Assembly (NCBI RefSeq): GCF_009674535.1
Contig: NZ_WKJK01000018.1
Location: forward strand, 1-64,000
DNA: 64,000 bases
DNA from: Duganella guangzhouensis
Lineage (GTDB): Bacteria; Pseudomonadota; Gammaproteobacteria; Burkholderiales; Burkholderiaceae_D
Reading direction: 5' to 3'
The notes under the pieces were generated by a model, which saw nothing but the letters and a program-made list of their open reading frames with translations, did no database searches and was not told the origin of the DNA. Made by a program: the position numbers and the translations under genes. Within the stretch, counting starts at the first letter, position 1. Each line of letters opens with the position of its first letter. Shown here in pieces: positions 17,396 through 25,869 of this stretch.

Positions 17396-18376
17396 TCACA
17401 GACTGGCTTGCGCGCCCCAGATCTGCTTCATGCTGAAGCGGGTCGATGCCTGGTCCTCGCTCAAGCCCTCGCTGATGACCACGCCATCAGCGATGCAGCG
17501 CGGCTGGGCCGGCGACAGCAGGGCGCCGGCGGGGTCGCGCAGATAATGCACCTGCAAACCGCTGCTGCAACCCTGGCGACGGCTGACCACGCCAATCTCA
17601 CCGCCCGCCAGCCGCACCAGGCAGCCGGGCGGGAAATCACCCAACTCGCGCGCAAAGCAGGCCGCCAGATGCGGATCGACCGGTGCCTGTTGGTCATCCA
17701 CCAGATTGCGCAGCGCCAGGCTGGGCAGGATGGATTTGCGGTAGTTGCGCGCCGAGACTTGCGCGCAATAGCGGTCGGCAAAGCTGAGCAGCTTGGCGTT
17801 CAGCGTCACCTCCGGGCTGGCGATGCCGGCCGGATAACCGCTGCCCTCATCGTTCTCGTGGTGCATCAGCACGCAGGAAATCCAGTCGTCGTCGTCCACG
17901 CCGATGTAGCGCAGCATGTCCACGCTTTCCTCCGGATGGCGGCGCACGATCGCCATTTCCTCACGCGACAGCGGGGTGTTCTTGTTCTGGAAGGTTTCGT
18001 GATGGCGCAGCATGCCGACATTCATGGTCAGCGCCGCAGCGGTCACGGTCAGCACCTGCTCCGGCGCCATCTGCATGCTGCGGGCGATCACCACCGTCAC
18101 CACGGCGGTTTCAATACAGTGCCGCACCGCGTAGATACCGTTGATCTGGCTGAGGAAGATGCAGGCCAGCGCCACGTCCGGATTGAGCGCCACCGCGCCG
18201 ATCACCTCGCGCGCAATCTCGCGGATGTCGCCCTCAGCGTTGTGCTCGTTGCGCAGATTGTGCAGCAGGCGTTCCAGCTGGCGGTTGCACAGGTTCAGCT
18301 GATGCAGCACCGAAGGCGTGGATGCGGCAAACGCCGGTGCCTCCAGCGGCGGTTGCAATTGCGTGGTCTCGGACAT
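17396..18376 (-). CDS. Degenerate HD-GYP domain protein (probably not a phosphodiesterase)
   Basis: A 326-residue protein whose middle (about 75-225) follows the HD-GYP cyclic-di-GMP phosphodiesterase pattern: RHPEESVDML, HHENDEGSGYPAGI (172-185, with the GYP at 180-182) and ADRYCAQVSARNYRKS. The HD dyad itself is lost: the usual LLHDIGK reads LTMNVGM (Met118, Asn119). Two metal ligands are therefore missing and hydrolysis is doubtful. A C-terminal region (about 235-326) resembles the small domain found after some HD-GYP cores. It is the second gene of a minus-strand pair, 14 bases after an aminotransferase gene. Confidence 0.8.
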   Translation of the reverse strand: MSETTQLQPPLEAPAFAASTPSVLHQLNLCNRQLERLLHNLRNEHNAEGDIREIAREVIGAVALNPDVALACIFLSQINGIYAVRHCIETAVVTVVIARSMQMAPEQVLTVTAAALTMNVGMLRHHETFQNKNTPLSREEMAIVRRHPEESVDMLRYIGVDDDDWISCVLMHHENDEGSGYPAGIASPEVTLNAKLLSFADRYCAQVSARNYRKSILPSLALRNLVDDQQAPVDPHLAACFARELGDFPPGCLVRLAGGEIGVVSRRQGCSSGLQVHYLRDPAGALLSPAQPRCIADGVVISEGLSEDQASTRFSMKQIWGAQASL

Positions 18377-18390
18377 TTTTAATCCCGATC

Positions 18391-19569
18391 TTAAACTTTA
18401 CCCAGTCGCTCCAGGGCGAGTGCCAGGGTCTCATCTTTTTTGGCGAAGCAGAAGCGCACAATGCCCGACTCCTTGCCTTGCTGGTAAAACGCCGAGACTG
18501 GAATCGCCGCCACCTTGATCTCGGTGGTCAGCCACTCCGCGAACTCAGCCTCGGTCTGTTGCGATATTTTATCGTAGCGCACGCACTGGAAGTAGGTACC
18601 GTCGGCCGGCAGCAACTCGAAACGCGTGTTTTTCAGCCCATCGCGGAACAGATCGCGCTTGCGCTGGTAAAACGCTGGCAGTTCCAGATACGGCTTCGGA
18701 TCGGCCATATAGCTGGCCAGGCCGTGCTGCATCGGTGTATTCACGCTGAAGACATTGTATTGGTGGACCTTGCGGAACTCGGCTGTCAGCGCCGCCGGCG
18801 CCGCCACGTAGCCGATCTTCCAGCCGGTGACGTGGTAGGTCTTGCCGAAGCTGGACACCACAAACGCGCGCGCCGCCAGTTCCGGATAGCGGCTGACCGA
18901 CTCGTGCTGATGGCCATCGTAGACCATGTGCTCGTACACCTCGTCCGACAGAATCAGCACATCGGTGCCGCGCACGATATCGCTCAGCGCCTGCAGATCG
19001 GCGGCGCGCAGCACGGTGCTGGTCGGGTTGTGCGGGGTGTTGATGATGATCAGCCGGGTCTTGCCGTTGACGGCGGCCGCTACCTTGGACCACGGCACCG
19101 TGTAACCGTTGGCGCCGACTTCCATCTCGACCGCCACCGGCACGCCGCCGGCCAGCGTAATCGCCGGCACATAGCTGTCGTAGACCGGCTCGATGACGAT
19201 CACCTCATCGCCCGGATGCACGCAGCAGAAGATGGCGGTGGTCAGGGCCTGGGTGGCGCCGGCGGTGACGGTGATTTCGGTGTCGGCGTGGTATTGATGG
19301 CCGTAGATGGCGGCGATCTTGGCCACGATGGCGTTACGCAGCACCGGCGCGCCGCTCATCATCGGATACTGATTGAAATCGGCCTGCATGGCGTCGTTGA
19401 CGGCACTGAGCAGGCTGCGCTCGCAACCGAAATCGGGGAAGCCCTGGCCGAGATTGACCGCGCCCGCTTGGGCGGCCAGCGTCGACATGCGGGTGAAGAC
19501 CGTGGTGCCGACCGCCGGCAGGCGGCTGGTCAGGGCAGGGGTGATCGGCAGATGGCTGCGGCTATTCAT
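18391..19569 (-). CDS. PLP-dependent aminotransferase (methionine aminotransferase YbdL-like)
   Basis: A 392-residue fold-type I aminotransferase. Seen are NLGQGFPDF near the N-terminus, TAGATQAL in the cofactor region, the NTPHNPT motif, the SDEVYEHMVYDG segment, the PLP lysine in SSFGKTYHVTGWKIGY, and a C-terminal Arg in GIVRFCFAKKDETL. This set is closest to the YbdL/KAT family, which uses methionine, glutamine or aromatic donors. The start at 19569 gives a complete N-terminus. It lies upstream of the HD-GYP-like gene on the same strand. Confidence 0.87.
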   Translation of the reverse strand: MNSRSHLPITPALTSRLPAVGTTVFTRMSTLAAQAGAVNLGQGFPDFGCERSLLSAVNDAMQADFNQYPMMSGAPVLRNAIVAKIAAIYGHQYHADTEITVTAGATQALTTAIFCCVHPGDEVIVIEPVYDSYVPAITLAGGVPVAVEMEVGANGYTVPWSKVAAAVNGKTRLIIINTPHNPTSTVLRAADLQALSDIVRGTDVLILSDEVYEHMVYDGHQHESVSRYPELAARAFVVSSFGKTYHVTGWKIGYVAAPAALTAEFRKVHQYNVFSVNTPMQHGLASYMADPKPYLELPAFYQRKRDLFRDGLKNTRFELLPADGTYFQCVRYDKISQQTEAEFAEWLTTEIKVAAIPVSAFYQQGKESGIVRFCFAKKDETLALALERLGKV

Positions 19570-19627
19570 GGCGGCGGAGTAGTTGGCTGATAGCCTATTC
19601 TAGCTCAGCGCGCCGGGTTTGGTGTGC

Positions 19628-20062
19628 TCAGGCTTCCAGCGTCCACTTCTCAGGCAACATCACCTTGAACATGCCCTCGCGGGCGAGGCGGCGGGCCAGC
19701 TTCAACAGCGCCTTGTCCTTGGTGATCAGCACGTCGGCCTGGGCGTCGCGCGCCAGTTCGAGGAACTTCTGGTCATCCTTGTCGCTGCAGACCGGCAGGC
19801 GCACGCCGGATACTGGCGGCGCCACCACCTGAATCAGCTGATCGAAGCGGGCGGCGGCCAGCGGGCGGCTGTCATCGTCCAGCGGCAAATGCTTGTAGTG
19901 CAGCACGATGTTGTACTCATCGCGGCAATCGGCGCGCGTGATCGCCTGCACCGCGCCGCTTTCGATCGCCTCCAGCAGCACGGCCCAGCGCGGATCCTTG
20001 AATACGAACAGATCGAGGCAAACGTTGGTGTCGATAACGACTTTCTTTGGAACAGGTATCAT
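19628..20062 (-). CDS. PIN-domain protein (toxin-like ribonuclease, no partner)
   Basis: A 144-residue single PIN domain. Acidic residues expected for Mg-dependent ribonuclease activity are present: VIDTNVCLDLF (Asp11), a Glu in CRDEYNIVLHY, and the SDKDDQKF and ITKDKALL segments. It belongs to the 'putative toxin component, PIN family' group. No antitoxin gene is next to it: the aminotransferase is downstream and yaaA is divergent. It may therefore be a stand-alone RNase or a housekeeping relative, not an active toxin-antitoxin pair. Confidence 0.78.
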   Translation of the reverse strand: MIPVPKKVVIDTNVCLDLFVFKDPRWAVLLEAIESGAVQAITRADCRDEYNIVLHYKHLPLDDDSRPLAAARFDQLIQVVAPPVSGVRLPVCSDKDDQKFLELARDAQADVLITKDKALLKLARRLAREGMFKVMLPEKWTLEA

Positions 20063-20097
20063 GTAGGCTAGTTACGTAAAATGTTTTTTGGAATCTT

Positions 20098-20868
20098 ATG
20101 CTGATAGTGCTTTCCCCGGCAAAAAGTCTCGATCTGGAGACGCCGCCGACCACCCAGTTGCACACCCAACCATCGTTTTTGGACCATTCCGAGCAATTGA
20201 TCGACCGCCTGCGCGAATTGTCGCCAGTCGAGCTGGGCAAATTGATGGACCTGTCCGACAACCTGTCCGCGCTCAACGTGGCGCGTTACGTCTCGTGGAC
20301 CAAGGACACCCGCGAAGGGCGTCAGGCCGTGATGACCTTCAACGGCGACGTCTACGACGGCCTCGACGCGCGCACGCTGGCGCCGAAACAGCTGGATTAC
20401 GCGCAAGCGCGGATCCGTATCCTGTCGGGCCTGTACGGCATGTTACGGCCGCTGGACCTGATCCATCCGCACCGGCTGGAAATGGGCACCCGCCTGAGCA
20501 CCGCGCGTGGCAAGAATCTGTACGACTTCTGGGGCGAAACCATCACCGGCGCGCTGAACCAGACGGCGGATGAGCAGGGCGCCGAAACCCTGGTCAACCT
20601 GGCGTCCGAGGAATACTTCAAATCGGTCAAACCGAAATTGCTGAACGTCCCGGTGATCACGCCGCTATTCGAAGACTACAAGAACGGCAAATACAAAATC
20701 ATCTCGTTCTACGCCAAACGCGCGCGCGGGCTGATGGCACGTTACGCCGCCGTCAACCACATCACCGACCCGCAGCAACTGAAAAACTTCGACATCGACG
20801 GCTACCAATACGTACCCGACGCATCGAACGAAAACACCTGGCTGTTCCGCCGCCAACTAGCGGCATAA
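20098..20868 (+). CDS. yaaA: Peroxide stress protein YaaA
   Basis: A 256-residue YaaA/DUF328 protein. The start MLIVLSPAKSLDL, the FNGDVYDGLDA, LSGLYGMLRPLD and YDFWG segments and the ISFYAKRARGLMARY segment are all family signatures. In E. coli, YaaA lowers free iron and protects DNA and proteins during peroxide stress. It is full length and monocistronic, followed by a strong hairpin. Confidence 0.94.
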   Translation: MLIVLSPAKSLDLETPPTTQLHTQPSFLDHSEQLIDRLRELSPVELGKLMDLSDNLSALNVARYVSWTKDTREGRQAVMTFNGDVYDGLDARTLAPKQLDYAQARIRILSGLYGMLRPLDLIHPHRLEMGTRLSTARGKNLYDFWGETITGALNQTADEQGAETLVNLASEEYFKSVKPKLLNVPVITPLFEDYKNGKYKIISFYAKRARGLMARYAAVNHITDPQQLKNFDIDGYQYVPDASNENTWLFRRQLAA

Positions 20869-20871
20869 AAC

Positions 20872-20959
20872 CCGGGGTCAATCCTCCCAATCCAACACGG
20901 GCTCTGCCGTAGCGTTCGCTACGGCAGAGCCCGTGTTGGATTGGGAGGATTGACCCCGG
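20872..20959. terminator. Perfect 43-bp-arm hairpin between convergent yaaA and bamD
   Basis: The arms 20872-20914 and 20917-20959 are exact reverse complements with only a TT loop at 20915-20916. A run of T follows on each strand (GTTTTTAC after the right arm; TTTT after the left arm on the minus strand). It lies 3 bases after the yaaA stop and 21 bases from the bamD stop. This is a bidirectional intrinsic terminator by position. Its length is far beyond need, so it may derive from a dispersed palindromic element. Confidence 0.8.
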
Positions 20960-20980
20960 ATGTTTTTACACAGATTTACT

Positions 20981-21781
20981 TCAATTCCAGAGCTGCCACC
21001 ACTGTTTCTGGGCTTTTTTGCCTTCGTCCAGGAACTTGGAGTTCGGGTAGTTGAGCTTGAAGACGCGTTCGGTGTCGTTTTTCAGCTCGGTCATGCCCAG
21101 CTTGTCGTAGCTGCGGATCATGATGAACAGCGCTTCTTCGATCGACGGCGTGTCGCGGAAGTCGCTCATGATGCCCATCGCGCGATTCGCCGCAGCCAAG
21201 TAGGCGCCACGACGGTAGTAGTAGCGCGCGACGTGGATTTCATACGAGGCCATCGCGTTCAGCAGATAACGCATGCGATCCAGCGAATCCGGCGTATACT
21301 TGCTGTTCGGGAACTTGGTCACCAGTTCCTTGAAGGCGGCATAGGCTTCGCGCGTGGCTTTCGGATCACGCTCGGTGGCGTCCTGTTCGTACAGGAAGTT
21401 CAGGAAGCTGATCTGGTCGTTGAAGTTGATCAGGCCGCGCAGATAGTACATATAATCGACGTTGGCGTGATTCGGGTGCAGCTTGATGAAGCGCTCGACC
21501 GCCGCCAGCGCCTGCGCCTGGTCCTGCGATTTGTAGTAGGCATAGGCGATGTTCATCTGCGCCTGCTGGGCGTAAGTGCCGAACGGATAGCTCGATTCCA
21601 GCTTCTCGTACAACTGAATTGCACGTTCGTAGTGCTGGCCGTCCAGTTCTTCGCTCGCCTCCGAGTATAATTTCGATGCGCTCCAACCTTTTGTTTCGTC
21701 GGCTTTTTCAGAGAAAAGGCCGCAACCGGACAAACCAAGCAGAACTACTGTTGCTGCGACTACCGATAATTTTTTTTGCAT
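20981..21781 (-). CDS. bamD: Outer membrane assembly lipoprotein BamD
   Basis: A 266-residue lipoprotein of the BAM complex, which inserts beta-barrel proteins into the outer membrane. The ATG at 21781 gives a compact signal ending LLGLSGCGLF (lipobox). An upstream TTG at 21808 is less likely. The body is built of TPR-like pairs (ASKLYSEASEELDGQHYERAIQLYEKLESSYP, written here only as a region at about 28-60), and the tail reads KAQKQWWQLWN. Usual family length. Confidence 0.93.
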   Translation of the reverse strand: MQKKLSVVAATVVLLGLSGCGLFSEKADETKGWSASKLYSEASEELDGQHYERAIQLYEKLESSYPFGTYAQQAQMNIAYAYYKSQDQAQALAAVERFIKLHPNHANVDYMYYLRGLINFNDQISFLNFLYEQDATERDPKATREAYAAFKELVTKFPNSKYTPDSLDRMRYLLNAMASYEIHVARYYYRRGAYLAAANRAMGIMSDFRDTPSIEEALFIMIRSYDKLGMTELKNDTERVFKLNYPNSKFLDEGKKAQKQWWQLWN

Positions 21782-21823
21782 ATCTTTTGCAAGAAACTGT
21801 TTAACCAAAGTTTTACGAGGCTA

Positions 21824-21829
21824 ATTATA
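21824..21829 (-). promoter_or_regulatory. Possible -10 element for bamD
   Basis: On the minus strand these bases read TATAAT, about 43 bases upstream of the bamD ATG. A clear -35 is not visible. The site is just outside the divergent rluD start. Confidence 0.35.
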
Positions 21830-21844
21830 GCCGATAGGATTACC

Positions 21845-22891
21845 GTGATATTAAACGCAAAGCCGAATTTGGCCGAATCTTCCTCCGAACACGATGCCGA
21901 CACCGACCTGGTGGTCAATGACGGCGATTTCAGCGACGACGAGGACGGTCTGGCGACCATCGAATTGCAACTGCAAACTGAACATTGCGGCCAGCGCCTC
22001 GATAAGGTCATCTCCGGCCTGGTGCCGCAATTTTCCCGTGGCCGCCTGCAAACCTGGATCACCGACGGTTTTGTCACGGTCGATGGCAAACCGGCCAAAA
22101 GCACCAAGGATACCGTCTACGGTGACGAGAAGGTCATCATTCTGCCCCAACCGGAGCCGGAAGACGAGGCTTTTAAGCCGGAACCGATCGAACTTAACAT
22201 TGTTTTTGAAGATGAGCACCTGATCGTGGTCAATAAACCGGCCGGGCTGGTGGTCCATCCGGGCGCCGGCAACTGGTCCGGCACGCTGCTGAACGGCTTG
22301 CTGCACCATTGCCCGCAACTGGCCGGGGTGCCGCGCGCCGGCATCGTGCACCGCCTGGACAAGGATACCAGCGGCCTGATGGTGGTCGGCAAGACGCTGG
22401 CCGCCCAGACCGATCTGGTGCGCCAGCTGGCCGCGCGCACCGTGAAACGCGAGTATTTCGCTTTGGTGTGGGGCACGCCGCGCATTAGCGGTACTATTGA
22501 TGCGGCGATGGGCCGCCACCCGCGCGAGCGCGTCAAGATGGCGGTGTCGACCGCCATGGGCTCCAAGCCGGCCATCACCCATTATGAGCTGATCAGCAGC
22601 GGCAAGCTGGGCGAGGGCCGGCCGGTCAGTCTGGTGCAGTGCCGTCTGGAAACGGGCCGCACCCACCAGATCCGCGTGCACATGCAGTCGATCGGCTTCC
22701 CGCTGGTGGGTGACACGGTGTACGGCAAGCAGCATCTGGCCGATTATTTCCCGCGCCAGGCGCTGCAGGCACGCCGCCTGGGCCTGGTGCATCCGGCCAC
22801 GGGCGAAGCATGCGAGTGGCTGGTGCCGCTGGCGCAAGATTTTGCCGAGCTGCTGCAACGCGCCGGCATTGAGGAACCGGAACAGATTTGA
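21845..22891 (+). CDS. rluD: 23S rRNA pseudouridine synthase RluD
   Basis: A 348-residue RluD-family enzyme that makes pseudouridines in helix 69 of 23S rRNA. It has an N-terminal S4 domain (about 50-105: GQRLDKVISGLVPQFSRGRL), the catalytic motif HRLDKDTSGL with the essential Asp (about 170), and the RTHQIRVHM segment. I prefer the GTG at 21845, preceded by a TAGGAT-like site. Frames starting further upstream overlap the bamD start. Its stop shares one base with the pgeF start (TGATG). Confidence 0.92.
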   Translation: MILNAKPNLAESSSEHDADTDLVVNDGDFSDDEDGLATIELQLQTEHCGQRLDKVISGLVPQFSRGRLQTWITDGFVTVDGKPAKSTKDTVYGDEKVIILPQPEPEDEAFKPEPIELNIVFEDEHLIVVNKPAGLVVHPGAGNWSGTLLNGLLHHCPQLAGVPRAGIVHRLDKDTSGLMVVGKTLAAQTDLVRQLAARTVKREYFALVWGTPRISGTIDAAMGRHPRERVKMAVSTAMGSKPAITHYELISSGKLGEGRPVSLVQCRLETGRTHQIRVHMQSIGFPLVGDTVYGKQHLADYFPRQALQARRLGLVHPATGEACEWLVPLAQDFAELLQRAGIEEPEQI

Positions 22892-23679
22892 TGTCGAACC
22901 ATCCGCAGTGGTTGATCCCGCACTGGCCGGGCTTGCCAGACAATGTGGGCGTGCTGTCCACCACCCGGCGTGGCGGCGTCAGCCCGGCGCCGTATGACGA
23001 TGGCATGGGGAGTGGCGGCCTGAACCTGGGCAGCCACGTCGGCGATCATGCGCTCAACGTCAGCCGCAACCGCGCGATTGTGCGCGAGATGCTGCCGGAG
23101 GAGCCGGTCTGGCTGTCACAGGTGCATGGTACCGTGGTGGCCGACGTGGCGGCGGTGGCGCCGGACACCGTGCCCGAGGCCGATGCCGCGCTGTCCACCA
23201 CGCCGCGCAAGGTGTGCGCGATCATGACCGCCGATTGCCTGCCGGTGCTGTTTGCCGACAAGCAGGGCAAGACCGTGGCCGCCGCCCATGCCGGCTGGCG
23301 CGGGCTGGCCGCCGGCGTGCTGGAAAATACCGTGCAGGCGATGCGCTCGTCCGGTGCAGGCGCGATCACGGCGTGGATGGGACCGGCCATCGGCCAGTAC
23401 CAGTTCGAAGTCGGGCCGGATGTGCGTCAGGCTTTTCTTAACGGCGCGTTCTCGCCGTCCGACGTGCGTCATGTGGAGGCGGCGTTCAGCACCATCGAAG
23501 GCAAGCCGGGCAAGTACCTGGCCGATATTTACGGTCTGGCGCGCTATCTGCTGCACCGCGCCGGCGTGGCCGAAGTGCATGGCGGTGAATTCTGCACCGT
23601 GTCCAATTCCGGCCGTTTCTATTCCTATCGGCGCGACGGCGTCACCGGCCGTCAGGCCACGCTGATCTGGATCAAATGA
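22891..23679 (+). CDS. pgeF: PgeF/YfiH family protein (laccase domain; purine nucleoside phosphorylase type)
   Basis: A 262-residue member of the YfiH/DUF152 family, known as a multi-copper-like or purine nucleoside phosphorylase enzyme and, in E. coli, a muropeptide amidase editing factor. Metal-site motifs are visible: QVHGT, TADCLPVLF, AAHAGWRGL and the GPAIG segment. The ATG at 22891 overlaps the rluD stop by one base, a common betaproteobacterial pairing. Confidence 0.9.
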   Translation: MSNHPQWLIPHWPGLPDNVGVLSTTRRGGVSPAPYDDGMGSGGLNLGSHVGDHALNVSRNRAIVREMLPEEPVWLSQVHGTVVADVAAVAPDTVPEADAALSTTPRKVCAIMTADCLPVLFADKQGKTVAAAHAGWRGLAAGVLENTVQAMRSSGAGAITAWMGPAIGQYQFEVGPDVRQAFLNGAFSPSDVRHVEAAFSTIEGKPGKYLADIYGLARYLLHRAGVAEVHGGEFCTVSNSGRFYSYRRDGVTGRQATLIWIK

Positions 23680-23681
23680 AC

Positions 23682-23903
23682 TTATTCGCGGGCAGCCTGG
23701 TCTTGTTGAGCGGCTTCCCGCGCCGCCAGCGCGGCCGCCCGGCGCCGCGCTTTGCGTTTGCCGGTGCCCGCGATATACATCAGGGTCCCCAGCGGCAGCA
23801 CGCAATAGAACAAAAACGTTACAATTCCCGCAACGATGGAAGTTTCCGTCAGCGCCATCAGCCCGACTACGTAAATCCAAGCAACTGCAACTATCAGCAT
23901 CAT
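23682..23903 (-). CDS. Small two-helix membrane protein of unknown function
   Basis: A 73-residue protein with two hydrophobic segments (about 2-18 and 24-45) and a very basic, Ala-rich tail (GKRKARRRAAALAAREAA). The ATG at 23903 is the first true start; the frame begins with a TTG three codons earlier. It is convergent with pgeF (2-base gap) and divergent from phaC. I do not recognise a family. Confidence 0.6.
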   Translation of the reverse strand: MMLIVAVAWIYVVGLMALTETSIVAGIVTFLFYCVLPLGTLMYIAGTGKRKARRRAAALAAREAAQQDQAARE

Positions 23904-23932
23904 CGTGTTCAACTCACTTTAGGGAACCATAC

Positions 23933-25666
23933 ATGAATTTGCCCGATCCTCAAGCCATTGCCAACGCCTGGATGTCACAGATGAGCGACCCGGGACAGTG
24001 GCAATCCTGGTTCAACATGGCGCCGGCCACCGAGGCCAATCCAATGGCCGCCATGATGCAGGATGTCGGCGCCCACATCAAGCCGGAGGCGATGGAACGG
24101 CTCAAGAATGACTATCTGCAGGAGTTCGGCGGGCTGTGGCAAGACTTTTTGGCCGGCAAGGCGCCCGCCATCAAGGACCGCCGCTTCACGTCGGACGCCT
24201 GGCAGGGCAATCCGATGTCGTCCTTCAATGCCGCCGCCTATCTGCTGAACGGAAAGTTCCTGGCGGCGATGGCGGAAACGGTGGAAACCAGCACCCCGCA
24301 GCAAAAGCAGAAAATCCGCTTTGCGGTGCAGCAGATTGTTGACGCCATGTCGCCGGCCAACTTCCTGGCCACCAACCCCGAGGCGCAGCAAAAGCTGATC
24401 GAGACCAAGGGCGAGAGCCTGACCCGCGGCCTGGCCAATATGATCGGCGATATCAACAAGGGCCATATTTCATTGTCGGACGAATCGGCGTTCGAAGTCG
24501 GCCGCAACCTGGCGGTGACCGAAGGCACGGTGGTGTATGAAAATCCGCTATTCCAGTTGATCCAGTACAAGCCCAAGACCGAGACCGTCAACCAGACGCC
24601 GCTGCTGATGGTGCCGCCTTGCATCAACAAGTTTTACATTCTGGATCTGCAGCCGGAAAATTCGCTGGTGCGCTATGCGGTGGAGCAGGGTAATACCGTG
24701 TTCCTGATTTCGTGGAGCAATCCGGACAAATCGCTGGCCGGCACCACCTGGGATGATTACGTCGACAAGGGCGTGATCCAGGCGATCCGTGTGGTGCAGG
24801 ACATCAGCGGCGAGAGCAAGCTGAACATGTTTGGTTTCTGTGTCGGCGGCACCATCGTCTCGACCGCGCTGGCGGTGCTGGCGGCGCGTGGCGAGCAAGT
24901 CGCCAACAGCCTGACCTTGCTGACCACCTTCCTCGATTTCAATGACACCGGCGTGCTGGACGTGTTCGTCGATGAAACCCAGGTCGCGCTGCGCGAACAG
25001 CAACTGGCCCACGGCGGCCTGATGCCGGGCCGCGACCTGGCCAGCACCTTCTCCAGCCTGCGTCCGAACGACCTGGTGTGGAACTACGTGCAGTCCAACT
25101 ACCTGAAGGGCAATGACCCGGCCGCCTTCGACCTGCTGTACTGGAATTCGGACAGCACCAATCTGCCGGGACCGATGTTCTGCTGGTATCTGCGCAATAC
25201 CTATCTGGAAAACAAGCTGAAGACCGGCCAGCTGAAGGTGGCGGGCGAGACCGTGGACCTGACCAAAATCGACGCGCCGGCCTTCATCTACGGCTCGCGC
25301 GAAGACCACATCGTGCCATGGCCATCGGCGTTCGACTCGCTGAACATCCTGAATCCGGGCAAGGCCAAGGCCAACCGCTTCGTGCTGGGCGCGTCCGGCC
25401 ACATCGCCGGCGTCATCAATTCGCCGGCCAAGAACAAGCGCAGCTATTGGACCAACGACAAGGCGCCGGCGCGCGGCAAAGCGGCGCTGGCCGACACCTG
25501 GCTGAACGGCGCCACCGAGCACGCCGGCAGTTGGTGGCCGGAATGGTCCGCCTTCCTGAATGATCACGGCGGCAAGAAAGTCCAGGCCAGCGCCCAGCCG
25601 GGCAATGCCCGCTACAAGGCGATCGAGCCTGCGCCTGGCCGTTATGTAAAAGTGAAAGCGGATTAA
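23933..25666 (+). CDS. phaC: Class I polyhydroxyalkanoate synthase PhaC
   Basis: A 577-residue PHA synthase that polymerises 3-hydroxyacyl-CoA into storage granules. The N-terminal domain (about 1-200) is the granule/dimer part. The catalytic alpha/beta fold has the lipase-like box GFCVGG with nucleophile Cys303, Asp458 in SREDHIVPW and His490 in SGHIAG. Length and single-subunit form indicate class I, specific for short-chain monomers. AGGG lies 10 bases before the ATG. No phaA or phaB is here; phaR follows. Confidence 0.95.
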   Translation: MNLPDPQAIANAWMSQMSDPGQWQSWFNMAPATEANPMAAMMQDVGAHIKPEAMERLKNDYLQEFGGLWQDFLAGKAPAIKDRRFTSDAWQGNPMSSFNAAAYLLNGKFLAAMAETVETSTPQQKQKIRFAVQQIVDAMSPANFLATNPEAQQKLIETKGESLTRGLANMIGDINKGHISLSDESAFEVGRNLAVTEGTVVYENPLFQLIQYKPKTETVNQTPLLMVPPCINKFYILDLQPENSLVRYAVEQGNTVFLISWSNPDKSLAGTTWDDYVDKGVIQAIRVVQDISGESKLNMFGFCVGGTIVSTALAVLAARGEQVANSLTLLTTFLDFNDTGVLDVFVDETQVALREQQLAHGGLMPGRDLASTFSSLRPNDLVWNYVQSNYLKGNDPAAFDLLYWNSDSTNLPGPMFCWYLRNTYLENKLKTGQLKVAGETVDLTKIDAPAFIYGSREDHIVPWPSAFDSLNILNPGKAKANRFVLGASGHIAGVINSPAKNKRSYWTNDKAPARGKAALADTWLNGATEHAGSWWPEWSAFLNDHGGKKVQASAQPGNARYKAIEPAPGRYVKVKAD

Positions 25667-25673
25667 TTTCCGA

Positions 25674-25777
25674 AGGGGAAAAAGCCCATTATTGGCTGAA
25701 TGTAAATTTGGTTGCGTTGCAATAAAGACCAAAACTTATATCAGATTGTGCAAGACTGGCTTTTTCCCCTCTATAAT
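25674..25777 (+). promoter_or_regulatory. phaC-phaR control region with a split inverted repeat, TTGC motifs and a -10 box
   Basis: The 203-base gap holds a perfect 13-bp inverted repeat with arms 25674-25686 and 25758-25770, 71 bases apart. Between the arms are TTGCGTTGCAA (25712-25722) and TTGTGCAA (25746-25753), similar in style to the TTGC/GCAA sites bound by PhaR in relatives. A perfect TATAAT (25772-25777) abuts the right arm; the -35 is weak. I infer an autoregulated phaR promoter. Confidence 0.5.
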
Positions 25778-25869
25778 AAGTAAAGTAGGCACGCGGGAAG
25801 GGGACCACCAGTCCGCTTTCTATCCGATTTTTAAGAGACATGCGCTGCGGCGCAATAAACGGACTTGTG

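Noticed and set aside
21776..21844. Upstream start for rluD overlapping bamD
   Set aside because: It lies in the divergent spacer and overlaps the bamD start. The residues added are not RluD-like, and a GTG with a better site is at 21845.
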